34,773 bases of DNA, taken from Promethearchaeota archaeon (GTDB lineage: Archaea; Asgardarchaeota; Lokiarchaeia; Sigyniarchaeales; SOKP01). The position numbers and the translations under genes are program-made. The DNA is taken from contig RDOA01000040.1 of the NCBI GenBank assembly GCA_011364925.1, positions 1 to 34,773 on the forward strand, in the 5' to 3' direction. Shown here piece by piece: positions 24,740 to 32,115 of this stretch. The notes beneath the pieces were generated by a model that searched no databases, had not been told where the DNA came from, and saw only the letters and a list, made by a program, of their open reading frames with translations. Position 1 is the first letter of the stretch; the number at the start of each line of letters is the position of its first letter.

Positions 24740-25492
24740 TTAAATTATGTTTTGGATTACTCTTGTAATCTTTGCTAAATTAACTTCAGCCATACCTAAG
24801 GGGACAGAAGAACCGAATAACACTACAATTAGTAATGGATCCAATTTCCACGGAATATTTATGATTCTGGAAAATACTTTCTCGTCATTTTCTAAACTGT
24901 AGAAAGTTAAGGCGTATTCGTTGGCTACAATATGTCTAATTTCTAACTCTTTTAAAGAAGACAAAAGGATTTCGTATGGTAATGATGAGAAAATTACCTT
25001 TCCGTTGATTGAAAACAATGCGGCCCCTAAAATCTCGTTTTCAAAAACGAGTTTGTTAAAGAGATCAATAATCTTTTTGTACAACGGTTGACTTGACTCT
25101 AATTCCTCTTCCCCTGTAATGATTGATTCAATCTTTGCGTCAAATTCTGGGTTTTCGATAATTTGATATGGCTCAACTTCATTATTTGCGAGAAATTCTT
25201 TAAATTCACGAACGATGCTGATTAACCTAGATTCTATAAACAACAAGCTTGCGCTCGAATCAGCTAAGATCGCGAATATAAAATCCCCCTCTACTTTGAA
25301 GGCAAACCTAAAACCACCCATTTCGAGAATTTCTGGGGTTTCTTTCGATATAACACTTTCAGAAAATGAAAAAATCGCGGAAAAGAAAGGCGTAATTAAA
25401 TTTGGTTCAATATTTTCAAAATCACTTGTGATATTTCTACTGTATAAACAAGCTCCCGCTTTATTTAGAATAAAAAGTGAGTGAATTTTCAT
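24740..25492 (-). CDS. Two-domain longin plus Roadblock-like protein
   Basis: 250 residues, no signal peptide. The N-terminal half opens with KIHSLFILNKAGACLYSRNI, the hallmark start of longin-type domains (strand, D/N-x-x-G turn, strand), followed by FAFKVEGDFIFAILADSSAS and a long helix (about 1-115). The second half (about 135-250) repeats the logic with ILGAALFSINGKVIFSSLPY and LIVVLFGSSVPLGMAEVNLA, as in Roadblock/LC7 proteins. Such domains pair with each other and with small GTPases; two GTPase genes of different types lie within 4 kb and 20 kb. There is no ribosome binding site, and a TATA-like TTTTTATAGC about 30 bases upstream suggests a leaderless transcript. The domain call is by pattern and moderately sure. 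Confidence 0.78.
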   Translation of the reverse strand: MKIHSLFILNKAGACLYSRNITSDFENIEPNLITPFFSAIFSFSESVISKETPEILEMGGFRFAFKVEGDFIFAILADSSASLLFIESRLISIVREFKEFLANNEVEPYQIIENPEFDAKIESIITGEEELESSQPLYKKIIDLFNKLVFENEILGAALFSINGKVIFSSLPYEILLSSLKELEIRHIVANEYALTFYSLENDEKVFSRIINIPWKLDPLLIVVLFGSSVPLGMAEVNLAKITRVIQNII

Positions 25493-25647
25493 ATTGAACT
25501 ACACAGAATTATAGCTATAAAAACAATAAAAGAATTTACTCTTTTAAGTATTGTTAAAAGATTTATATTGACTTTCTAAGGCTATTTCGTCAAATTAGAG
25601 TGTACTTTTCTCTCATGCAGTTGATTTAATTTTTTATAATCATGACC

Positions 25648-25656
25648 TTTAAATAC
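25648..25656 (+). promoter_or_regulatory. TATA-like box of the thioredoxin operon
   Basis: TTTAAATAC would place transcription start near 25680. The palindrome at 25684-25704 lies immediately downstream of that point. A second AT-rich box, TTTTTATAAT at 25631-25640, is an alternative. Confidence 0.35.
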
Positions 25657-25683
25657 AAAGAGAAATGTTCTTAATTAAGAATT

Positions 25684-25704
25684 GAGATTGTGATTCACAA
25701 CCTC
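25684..25704. promoter_or_regulatory. Strong palindrome (operator candidate) before the thioredoxin operon
   Basis: Core TTGTGA-T-TCACAA (25688-25700) is a perfect inverted repeat; with one mismatch per arm it extends to GAG on the left (25684-25686) and CTC on the right (25702-25704), so nine of ten arm positions pair. It lies 33 bases before the ATG, overlapping the predicted transcription start, a position typical of repressor operators. The winged-helix protein encoded as second gene of the operon is an obvious candidate binder. Confidence 0.5.
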
Positions 25705-25736
25705 ACATTTTAATTACTTAGAAAAATGAAAGAAAA

Positions 25737-26144
25737 ATGAGTGAAAACGATTTGGATAAGATTCGGCAAAAGAAAGCCGAAATGTTGTTAAAAGCACAGT
25801 CTATGCCAACTGAAATAGTCAAAATTCATTCGGCGGAAGAATTTAACCAACTGAAAGCAGATTTTCCAGATAAGATTTTAATAATCGATTTCTGGGCAGT
25901 ATGGTGCTCACCGTGCATGATGTTTGCTCCAGTGTTCGAAAAGATTCAAAAAGAGAATTCTCAAGATTTTATCTTTGTTAAGGTAAATGTTGACGAAGTA
26001 GGTGCTATTGCTCAACAATACAGGATTACAGGAATTCCTACTACATTGTTCATTAAGAACGATAAAGTCATTCATAAAATTGTAGGCGCGGTAAACGAAG
26101 ATCACATGAAGAGAGTCTTAGAGAAACTAAAATCTTTTGCGTAA
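25737..26144 (+). CDS. Thioredoxin
   Basis: 135 residues: a charged 30-residue N-terminal extension (NDLDKIRQKKAEMLLKAQ) and a thioredoxin domain. The active site is WCSPC (Cys57, Cys60) in DFWAVWCSPCMMFAPVFEKI; the cis-proline is in GIPTT (Pro101); the end KIVGAVNEDHMKRVLEKL is the usual last helix. It reduces protein disulfides in the cytoplasm. Ser replaces the Gly of the common CGPC, which may shift redox potential. The start ATG at 25737 overlaps a tiny upstream frame (ATG at 25726, four codons then TGA). A winged-helix gene follows 45 bases later, probably in one operon. Confidence 0.92.
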   Translation: MSENDLDKIRQKKAEMLLKAQSMPTEIVKIHSAEEFNQLKADFPDKILIIDFWAVWCSPCMMFAPVFEKIQKENSQDFIFVKVNVDEVGAIAQQYRITGIPTTLFIKNDKVIHKIVGAVNEDHMKRVLEKLKSFA

Positions 26145-26189
26145 TACAATTTTTATTTTTAATTTTTAAAATTTTTTTGGTGTAAATTA

Positions 26190-26621
26190 ATGGAGAGTAT
26201 CTCAAAACAGTTAAAAGAAATGGTAGATGAAAAACAAATTTTCAGTTGTTCAAAACTTTTTAAATGTATTATAGGACTGAATGATTTAGAGTCGAATGTC
26301 TTTTCGTATATATTAAAACACGACGATGCAACAACCATGAACCTAACTGAAGAATTTAATAAAGATCGAAGCTCGATTCAAAGAGCTCTGATAAGGCTTA
26401 CTGATGAACTTGACGTTGTTCAGAAGCGTTCAGTATCGTTAAAAGAATATTTAGGCGAAGAAGAAACTAGTAAGCGAGGATATCTATATGTATACAAAGC
26501 AAAAGATCTAGATTTGATTAAAGAGCAATTAAGAGAATTACTCAATAGATGGTATGAATCGATGTCAGGATATATTGATAATCTAGATAGTATTTTTGAT
26601 TGTATTGTAGAGCAAAATTAA
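26190..26621 (+). CDS. Winged-helix transcriptional regulator (TrmB-like)
   Basis: 143 residues. A winged-helix DNA-binding domain covers about 25-100: LNDLESNVFSYILKHDDATT, then the recognition helix region NKDRSSIQRALIRLTDELDV and a wing (KRGYLYVYKAK). The C-terminal helix (LREIIE-like LREL LNRWYESMSGYIDNLDSI) would mediate dimerisation. The pattern matches TrmB/MarR-type archaeal regulators that act without a large sensor domain. It has Cys19 and Cys25 near the N-terminus (FSCSKLFKCIIG), which could make it a thiol-redox sensor, fitting its place behind thioredoxin; this is inference. Confidence 0.78.
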   Translation: MESISKQLKEMVDEKQIFSCSKLFKCIIGLNDLESNVFSYILKHDDATTMNLTEEFNKDRSSIQRALIRLTDELDVVQKRSVSLKEYLGEEETSKRGYLYVYKAKDLDLIKEQLRELLNRWYESMSGYIDNLDSIFDCIVEQN

Positions 26622-26626
26622 CTTTA

Positions 26627-27481
26627 CTATTTCAACAGTTTCTTAATTTCCTTTTGCATCTCGTTCCATAATGCTATTCGTTTAATAATAGGTTTTCCTT
26701 CTATAATTAAGCCTCTAGAAATGCCGTATTTCTGAATAATTTCTCGATTATCTGTTTTAATGGCTTTAAACTGAAGATTTGGATTTTCCTCTATATTTTT
26801 GTTTAGATCATCAATCATAAGTTTTGACCATGGGCATTGTGAATTATAAAAAGCGACTAGACAATTATCCCTTTCATTTTGAAGATTTTCGTATTGTGGA
26901 TATATGAGTTTAGGGGGATTCTCGGCACCCAAATCCAAATGAAGAAGAACCCGACTTCCGTCTCTTTCAATCTCTTTTAATCCAAACTTCTTAAAAAATT
27001 CAAAAGGCATATAGTTTATTGAGGTTCCGCACCATTTATCTCCTTCATATGCGATAGTGCTTACTCCTCCAATATCTTTTGCTCTAGTGATAAGGTATTC
27101 AATTAGAGCCTTTCCAACACCCTTACCCCAGAAAGGAGGTAAAATCCATATACAATTAATGAATAATGAGTTTTCCCCCTTAATTGGCTCAATTGCGCAT
27201 TCTATGGGAACACATTCTAATAAACCCATAGGTACTTGCCCATTTACGGCCAAGTCAGAATGAAGCATTTTCCCCGCCCATTTATAATGAATTTCTTCGT
27301 TTTTCGGTTCTTCTAGCGCGACGAATATTTCAAGCCCGATTTCCATCATTTTCTTAATCCAAACAAGGCGATCACTCATTCCTTTTTGCATTTCAGCTAT
27401 TGATTCTTTCCCTACGCTTGGATCAAGGCAGATTGTGGGAATAAAATCTAATTCTGCTTTTGATATCTTCTTTACAATCAT
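26627..27481 (-). CDS. GNAT acetyltransferase with C-terminal thioredoxin-fold (YoaP-like) domain
   Basis: 284 residues. Residues about 1-185 are a GNAT domain: INCIWILPPFWGKGVGKALI contains the acetyl-CoA loop WGKGVG (118-123), preceded by the expected strand. Residues about 200-284 have a thioredoxin-like order, strand (NCLVAFYNSQCPWSK), helix, strand (LQFKAIKTDN) and a C-terminal helix, with the single-thiol motif CPWS (Cys216, Ser219) at the active-site position. This architecture resembles YoaP-type acetyltransferases. The conserved Cys may hold or sense the substrate. It converges with the winged-helix gene, six bases away. The substrate is unknown. Confidence 0.82.
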   Translation of the reverse strand: MIVKKISKAELDFIPTICLDPSVGKESIAEMQKGMSDRLVWIKKMMEIGLEIFVALEEPKNEEIHYKWAGKMLHSDLAVNGQVPMGLLECVPIECAIEPIKGENSLFINCIWILPPFWGKGVGKALIEYLITRAKDIGGVSTIAYEGDKWCGTSINYMPFEFFKKFGLKEIERDGSRVLLHLDLGAENPPKLIYPQYENLQNERDNCLVAFYNSQCPWSKLMIDDLNKNIEENPNLQFKAIKTDNREIIQKYGISRGLIIEGKPIIKRIALWNEMQKEIKKLLK

Positions 27482-27522
27482 AATTTCTTAAATTCTAAAT
27501 ATAGAAAGGCCAATTCTTTTAA

Positions 27523-27864
27523 TTACATCCAACATGCGGTTTTTGGAATTTGCACTAAAAGATCCACAAGATCATCGTATTCAATACATTGAATTCTAGA
27601 ATCAACTGTATTTGGACCAATCCCTCTCGCTAAAAGGTCAGGTACTAATGCAAATATTGATACAGGGAAAGTTAATAATTTTTCAACTAAACTTGGAATG
27701 ACGCCATTTTGTGATGTTCCTATTACTCCGTCGTGTAGAAACACAATTGCGATTCGAACCTCGTTTTTAATTTGCTCACTTACGATATTGACTAAATTTT
27801 CTAAATTGGTTTGCTTTCTTGTGCTGAAACCATATAAATATACAATATCTTTCTCAATTTTCAA
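27523..27864 (-). CDS. dsrH: DsrH/TusB-like sulfur-relay protein
   Basis: 113 residues, last gene of a DsrEFH/TusDCB-type operon. Family marks: a DsrE-fold start (IVYLYGFST), the middle strand IAIVFLHDGVIGTS, FALVPDLLARGI, and the C-terminal YDDLVDLLVQIPKTACW that ends in Trp as TusB/DsrH do. In sulfur-oxidising and tRNA-thiolating systems the three proteins form a hexamer that passes persulfide sulfur to DsrC/TusE. The start is TTG at 27864 with a GAGTGA ribosome binding site. The usual early DsrH cysteine is not seen; Cys93 and Cys111 are present. Confidence 0.8.
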   Translation of the reverse strand: MKIEKDIVYLYGFSTRKQTNLENLVNIVSEQIKNEVRIAIVFLHDGVIGTSQNGVIPSLVEKLLTFPVSIFALVPDLLARGIGPNTVDSRIQCIEYDDLVDLLVQIPKTACWM

Positions 27865-27882
27865 TTAAATCACTCTTATAAA

Positions 27883-28251
27883 TTAGTATCTATATGTTAA
27901 ATCGGCGTTGAGAATAAAATTAGAGATTTCCTGAATATTAGCTACTTTTACATTGTCAAATTCTACTAAATCTGTCTCTTTTATACCAGCAATTTTTAAA
28001 GCTGAATCTAAAACATATACTTCGATATCCGAAAGTTCCATTAATTTATAGATATTTGAAGGTATCTCAATATTAACCTTTTCTGGGTTAAAGTACTTTG
28101 ATAAAAAGAAAACAGAGTCGCTCATAAAAACGATTTTACACTCGTCCAAATCACCTACAGCTGTTATTCCTGAACCCATACGAATTGTTTCGATCGCTGA
28201 GTTTTTACCAATGGGAGAATCTTCGCATATAATTACTACAGATTTAACCAT
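27883..28251 (-). CDS. dsrF: DsrF/TusC-like sulfur-relay protein
   Basis: 122 residues, middle gene of the operon. DsrE-like fold: VKSVVIICEDSPIGKNSAIE, then DECKIVFMSDSVFFLSKYF, LMELSDIEVYVLDSALKIAG and a C-terminal helix. In TusBCD/DsrEFH this subunit is structural. The start is placed at the internal ATG at 28251, not the upstream ATG at 28278 that would overlap dsrE, because GGGAGGGTGA, an excellent ribosome binding site, lies eight bases before it and includes the dsrE stop codon, giving translational coupling. Confidence 0.85.
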   Translation of the reverse strand: MVKSVVIICEDSPIGKNSAIETIRMGSGITAVGDLDECKIVFMSDSVFFLSKYFNPEKVNIEIPSNIYKLMELSDIEVYVLDSALKIAGIKETDLVEFDNVKVANIQEISNFILNADLTYRY

Positions 28252-28255
28252 ATTA

Positions 28256-28624
28256 TCACCCTCCCGGACCAAAAACAATTACTCGATCTGATTCTGCAAT
28301 CCACTCAGATAATCCTCCTAAACCTACTTGGCAGGCATTCTGAATCAATTCCTCAGCTTTTAATCCTGTAAAGTTCATCCAAGTGCTACACGCAGATAAA
28401 TACATATTATTCTCGTTAACAAATTGTTCTAATCGTTTAGGTAAATTTCTCATTGAATCGCTAATGTTAATATCTCGTCTTGCGCTATACACACCACTAC
28501 CGTAAAAGAAAATGCCTAATATTTTATGGCCATTTTTGAGGATTGCTTGTCCCAAGTTGAGCATAGTATCCAATGCTTCAAACTTATAAGGCTCTGCGCA
28601 TACGACAAAGGTAAATATAACCAT
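28256..28624 (-). CDS. dsrE: DsrE/TusD-like sulfur-relay protein, sulfur-carrying subunit
   Basis: 122 residues, first gene of the dsrE-dsrF-dsrH set. It keeps the DsrE fold start FTFVVCAEPYKFEALDTML, the strand ILGIFFYGSGVY, and Cys79 in YLSACSTWMNFTG at the position of the persulfide-carrying DsrE Cys78. The order E-F-H is the same as in bacterial dsr and tus clusters. No DsrC/TusE or TusA partner gene lies in the window. Role: cytoplasmic sulfur transfer, to tRNA (2-thiouridine) or to a sulfur-oxidising or reducing system; the sequence alone cannot decide between these. Confidence 0.88.
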   Translation of the reverse strand: MVIFTFVVCAEPYKFEALDTMLNLGQAILKNGHKILGIFFYGSGVYSARRDINISDSMRNLPKRLEQFVNENNMYLSACSTWMNFTGLKAEELIQNACQVGLGGLSEWIAESDRVIVFGPGG

Positions 28625-28983
28625 ATTAACAAAATAAATTCTCTACAATAAATAGTTACTGATAATATTTTCTTCAAAAAATGAAAAAAAGATTTTTAAG
28701 TACTCTTACTATAATAATAAGAAAATAAGCAATTCAGTTCGGAAAATCCTAGTTTTTACTAATATCTATTAACTAATCATTAAAAAATCATTTTTTATTA
28801 ATAAATCTTAAAAATTATTAGAAAATATCTTATTTAAATTCTACTTTTTTTCTTAATATTAGATAAACCTAAAATTTATATCTTTATACTATTTTTGATT
28901 ACACGATAAACTTAATTTATAATACCATTTACGGTGAATAAACAATCTTTAATCAATTTTCACTTGTTGATATTTCTATCCCT
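28625..28983. other. 359-base divergent intergenic region, no gene
   Basis: Lies between dsrE (minus) and the FTR1 gene (plus). Very AT-rich with several TATA-like runs on both strands (for example AATTTATAATA at 28914-28924, about 65 bases before the FTR1 start). A near-palindrome TTAGAT-AA-ACCTAA at 28859-28872 resembles DtxR-type boxes and may be the iron-responsive site for the FTR1 gene. No open frame of coding character or RNA gene was seen. Confidence 0.5.
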
Positions 28984-29823
28984 TTGTTTTTATCATTAAG
29001 AGAAGGATTAGAAGCTGTGTTAATCCTTGTAATCATTTTATTATATTTGAGAAAAACTAACCAAAGAAAGTATTACAAGTATGTATACTTAGGAGTTATT
29101 CTGGCAGTAATTCTTAGTGTTGCTTCTGCGACAGTATTTTCAATAGCATTTGGTGGATTTACCGGTGTAATTGAAGAGATCTTTGAAGGAGTGACATTTA
29201 TCATCTCGGGCATCTTCATTCTAACATTAATTTTTTGGGTTAGTAAGGAAGGTCCAAAAATGAGAGAAACTCTGGAAGAAAAGGTGGAAGATTCAATTAA
29301 AACTCAAAAAGTATTTTCGCTTACTATCATGACCTTCATTATTATATTTAGAGAAGGAATAGAATTAGTCCTTTTAACGACTGGTGCCACTTCGATAAGT
29401 TCCTTAAATCAATTTAGTGTTATATTAGGCAGTACTCTTGGATTAGCGATCTCAATTGTTATTGGACTCTTAATATTCTATGGGATAAGATCTATAAACT
29501 TAAGATCCTTCTTCAAAATAACAAATGTTATGCTTATATTATTCGCCGCCGGGTTAATCACTTACGGTGTTCACGCTTTTATTGAAGCTGGAATAATGAA
29601 TCCTATCATTGAAGAAGTATGGAATCTTAAAAACATTTTACCTGAAAGCTTTCCAGATGGAAATCCCGCAACTCCTGTTTTCTTAGAAATTATCGGAGCG
29701 TTACTAAAAGCTCTCTTCGGATATAATGCTAACCCTGCTTTATTAGAAGTAATAATTTATCCAGCACTGTTATTCTTTATCGGCCTGATATCAGTGTTAA
29801 TATGGAAAAGGAATGATCACTAA
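28984..29823 (+). CDS. FTR1-family high-affinity iron permease
   Basis: 279 residues, about seven membrane helices. Both iron-binding REGxE motifs of the family are present: REGLE at 6-10 in the first helix and REGIE at 123-127 in the fourth, plus the acidic stretch GVIEEIFEG (61-69). It imports ferric/ferrous iron across the cell membrane, in bacteria with partner oxidase or EfeO/B proteins; none of these are in the window. The only in-frame start codon after an upstream TAA is the TTG at 28984, which leaves just five residues before REGLE; this is short but fits the family, whose first helix starts near the N-terminus. No ribosome binding site is seen. Confidence 0.9.
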   Translation: MFLSLREGLEAVLILVIILLYLRKTNQRKYYKYVYLGVILAVILSVASATVFSIAFGGFTGVIEEIFEGVTFIISGIFILTLIFWVSKEGPKMRETLEEKVEDSIKTQKVFSLTIMTFIIIFREGIELVLLTTGATSISSLNQFSVILGSTLGLAISIVIGLLIFYGIRSINLRSFFKITNVMLILFAAGLITYGVHAFIEAGIMNPIIEEVWNLKNILPESFPDGNPATPVFLEIIGALLKALFGYNANPALLEVIIYPALLFFIGLISVLIWKRNDH

Positions 29824-29827
29824 ATTC

Positions 29828-29847
29828 TTTCTTTTTTTTATTTTTTT
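29828..29847 (+). terminator. T-rich terminator of the FTR1 gene
   Basis: Two long T-runs (eight and seven T residues, at 29832-29839 and 29841-29847) begin within ten bases of the FTR1 stop codon. This is the usual archaeal termination signal, in the gap before a convergent gene. Confidence 0.5.
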
Positions 29848-29867
29848 AAGGGATAGAATAATTTAAT

Positions 29868-30125
29868 TCATACAATTATTTCAAAAACGCTTACACGTTT
29901 ATCGCCTAAATCTTTTGATTTCTTAACGAATTTCTTCTCCTGCAATTTCTTTAATGCGTAAGCAATCGTCCGCTTTGGAAGAAGTGTTTTTTCAATAATT
30001 TCTTGTTGCATCAATGGTCCTCTTTGTTTCAACAAGTATAAAATAAATTTACTTGAGGGTGATAAAGAAAATAAATCTAGCTTTTGTTCATAACCCGTAA
30101 TGGAGTATTTATCTTCAACAATCAT
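29868..30125 (-). CDS. Small winged-helix transcriptional regulator (MarR-like)
   Basis: 85 residues. A winged-helix fold is visible: SLSPSSKFILYLLKQRGPLM, then the helix-turn-helix QQEIIEKTLLPKRTIAYALK and a wing strand (KKFVKKSKDLGDKRVSVFEI). The Lys/Arg-rich wing and the KRTIAYALKKL recognition helix fit single-domain archaeal MarR-type regulators. I chose the ATG at 30125 over the ATG at 30137 because GGGTGGT lies about five bases before it. It has no effector domain, so it probably responds to oligomeric state, a small ligand or partner. Two palindromes upstream (30268-30292 and 30372-30388) are candidate autoregulatory operators. Confidence 0.82.
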   Translation of the reverse strand: MIVEDKYSITGYEQKLDLFSLSPSSKFILYLLKQRGPLMQQEIIEKTLLPKRTIAYALKKLQEKKFVKKSKDLGDKRVSVFEIIV

Positions 30126-30267
30126 GTAACCACCCATATTAAAATTATTTATATGTTAATGTTTTTGTTCAATTTATAATAAAATTTATGTATATTTAAG
30201 ATTATCCCGAATGGATTAAAAGGATTTTCAAATTATGGCAATGTTTCAAATAGGTACAATTTTGAAA

Positions 30268-30292
30268 AAAAAGTTTAAAATTTAAACTTTTT
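30268..30292. promoter_or_regulatory. 12-base-arm palindrome upstream of the winged-helix gene
   Basis: Perfect inverted repeat, left arm AAAAAGTTTAAA and right arm TTTAAACTTTTT around one central A. It lies about 145 bases before the regulator start at 30125 and could be an operator or, because it ends in T, a transcript hairpin. AT composition makes such repeats more likely by chance, but 12 perfect pairs is notable. Confidence 0.4.
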
Positions 30293-30371
30293 CTAATTAT
30301 TAATTTACGATTTAATCAGAGGACGATAAATTTGAGTTATCATTTATTTCTGAAATAAGATATTCAAGAAT

Positions 30372-30388
30372 TGTGCAATAGTTGCACA
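30372..30388. promoter_or_regulatory. TGTGCAA-N3-TTGCACA palindrome (operator candidate)
   Basis: Perfect 7-base inverted repeat around TAG, with more G and C than its surroundings, next to a TATA-like ATATATTTATAAGG. This is the kind of site bound by dimeric winged-helix regulators. Whether it controls the 29868-30125 gene or an unseen transcript is open. Confidence 0.45.
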
Positions 30389-30618
30389 TATATTTATAAG
30401 GCTTTATGTAAATATTTTTTATTAACTGAAGAAGAAGTTGATTTAAACTAGCTTTGGACTTCACCCTAGCATTTTATTTAAATTGGTCTAATTTATTGGG
30501 ATATTTTTATTTGAATCTCTTTCTTCTTCTCTTCTTTTTACAAAATCGTAAATTCTAGAATTTCTAAAAACAGTTTAGATTTAATTTAAAAGGTTAAGGA
30601 ACTAAAAAAATCGTTAAG

Positions 30619-31998
30619 TTATTTATAGAATTCGCACTCATTTAGAAGTTGAGAAATATCCATTACTTTTATTGGAGAATTATCTTCATTGGCTACTTGG
30701 AATAGGTTATTTTTACAAAAGACACACGAACTTACTAAGACTTCAGCATTTGTTTCTAAAGCTTCTTTCAATCTATCTTCACGTATTATTACCATACACG
30801 TTCGAGTTTCAGCGATCCTATCTCTTCCAATTTCTCCCGCGACATCTCCATATAAAGCTTTCACTCCTCCACCTGCACCACAACACCAAGACATATCTCT
30901 ATTATGTTTCATTTCAAACAATTTAACTCCTTCAATCATGTTGATTAGCTCTCTTGGTTCTTCGTAAACACCACAATACCTACCTAAATGGCACGGATCA
31001 TGATAAGTAATTAAGAGCGGATCATCTTTAGTTCGTTTGGGATATCTGATCTTTAAATTCTTCTCTTTTACAGTTTTTAGGACATATTGCGTTAGATGAT
31101 AAAGGTCAAATCCAAGTTTCCCACCCGCAAACTTAGTATATTCTAAAGTGAAAGTTGAAAAACAGCCTGAACACGAGAAGACTACTTCAGATACGCCACT
31201 TTCTCGAATCATCTTATAATTCTGTTTAACAAGGTCCATGGCTTCATCTTCTAATCCCGTACGAAATAATACTGAACCGCAGCACCTTTCCTCTGGGAAA
31301 AGAACAAATTCAATCCCTAATTTTCCTAAGACATCGCTCGTTGCGTTAACCAGTTCTTTATTTCTGTAAGAGGACGTACATCCAATAAAGTAACCGACTT
31401 TGTGGGGTTTTGGTTTTCTTGCTTCTAAATCTCCAGCAGCTATTGCTTCATCAATCGCTGCAAGCTCTTTTTTTGCACGTTCGTAAGCTTCTTTGCCATA
31501 TTCGTTTTCCTCACACCAATTAAACCTATCAACATGTTGTTCCATGTAAGGATTATTATTACAGAGTATTGAATCTCTTAGAATCGACAATTTTTCGGGC
31601 ATAGCGCCTTTTTTAACAACCGCTTTACGGAGATTTTGAAAAACTTCAAGCGTATTAATCCCAACTGGACAAACTACTTTACAATTACCACAAAGCATAC
31701 ATCGATATATGGAAGGTATTATCTCTTCTTTATCAAATTTGATATCTTTGCGATCTAAAGCTTTTATTATCCTATTCCGGCCACCAGCATAATCAGTCTC
31801 GCACCATGAAGTATTATATACTTTACAGACATGACGACAGTAACCGCAGTGAGTACACCGTTCATAATCGAATTTTTCTTCTTTTTCTTTAGTTTTCGGT
31901 TCAATTAAATTCTCTCTAGAAGGAGAAATTAAACCAGCAACGGGTGGACCTGAAGTGATAACATCACGAATGTCCTTTTTTTCTTTACCTTCACTCAT
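30619..31998 (-). CDS. Iron-sulfur CCG-domain subunit (GlcF/LutA/HdrD-like)
   Basis: 459 residues. Two [4Fe-4S] ferredoxin motifs: C48-x2-C51-x2-C54-x3-C58 (CTHCGYCRHVC) and C100-x2-C103-x2-C106-x3-C110 (CMLCGNCKVVC). Two CCG domains follow: GCTSSYRNKELVNATS ... FPEERCCGS, and HDPCHLGRYCGVYEEPRE ... MSWCCGAGGGVK, with SSCVFCKNNLF near the end. CCG domains bind non-cubane or additional clusters in heterodisulfide reductase HdrB/HdrD and in glycolate/lactate oxidase GlcF/LutA. Its neighbour is an FAD-linked oxidase, so it probably accepts electrons from that flavin. Third gene of a three-gene redox operon; 117 bases separate it from the flavoprotein gene. Confidence 0.92.
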   Translation of the reverse strand: MSEGKEKKDIRDVITSGPPVAGLISPSRENLIEPKTKEKEEKFDYERCTHCGYCRHVCKVYNTSWCETDYAGGRNRIIKALDRKDIKFDKEEIIPSIYRCMLCGNCKVVCPVGINTLEVFQNLRKAVVKKGAMPEKLSILRDSILCNNNPYMEQHVDRFNWCEENEYGKEAYERAKKELAAIDEAIAAGDLEARKPKPHKVGYFIGCTSSYRNKELVNATSDVLGKLGIEFVLFPEERCCGSVLFRTGLEDEAMDLVKQNYKMIRESGVSEVVFSCSGCFSTFTLEYTKFAGGKLGFDLYHLTQYVLKTVKEKNLKIRYPKRTKDDPLLITYHDPCHLGRYCGVYEEPRELINMIEGVKLFEMKHNRDMSWCCGAGGGVKALYGDVAGEIGRDRIAETRTCMVIIREDRLKEALETNAEVLVSSCVFCKNNLFQVANEDNSPIKVMDISQLLNECEFYK

Positions 31999-32115
31999 TA
32001 TTTTAGCCTATATTTCTTTTATTATTTCCCACTTGAATATGTGGTCTTATTTAATTAATTTTAATTGTTATATTTTATTTGAGCTATACTTCTTTTACTT
32101 TTATCGCTACTATCT

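Larger units (their letters stand above)
30126..30618. other. 493-base intergenic region with palindromes, no gene
   Basis: Upstream of the small winged-helix gene and downstream of the redox operon. No coding frame of note (only frames under 20 codons). It contains two clear inverted repeats, annotated separately, a TATA-like ATATATTTATAAGG at about 30387-30400, and a slightly GC-richer spot (about 30450-30470) with a weak, imperfect stem that I do not call an RNA gene. Confidence 0.6.

Noticed and set aside
28252-28278. Nine-codon N-terminal extension of dsrF overlapping dsrE
   Set aside because: An excellent ribosome binding site directly before the ATG at 28251 and the usual family start (VKSVVIIC) favour the shorter form.
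30440-30475. Possible small RNA stem in the long intergenic region
   Set aside because: The stem GCTTTGG/CCCTAGC has two mismatches in seven pairs and nothing else supports an RNA gene.
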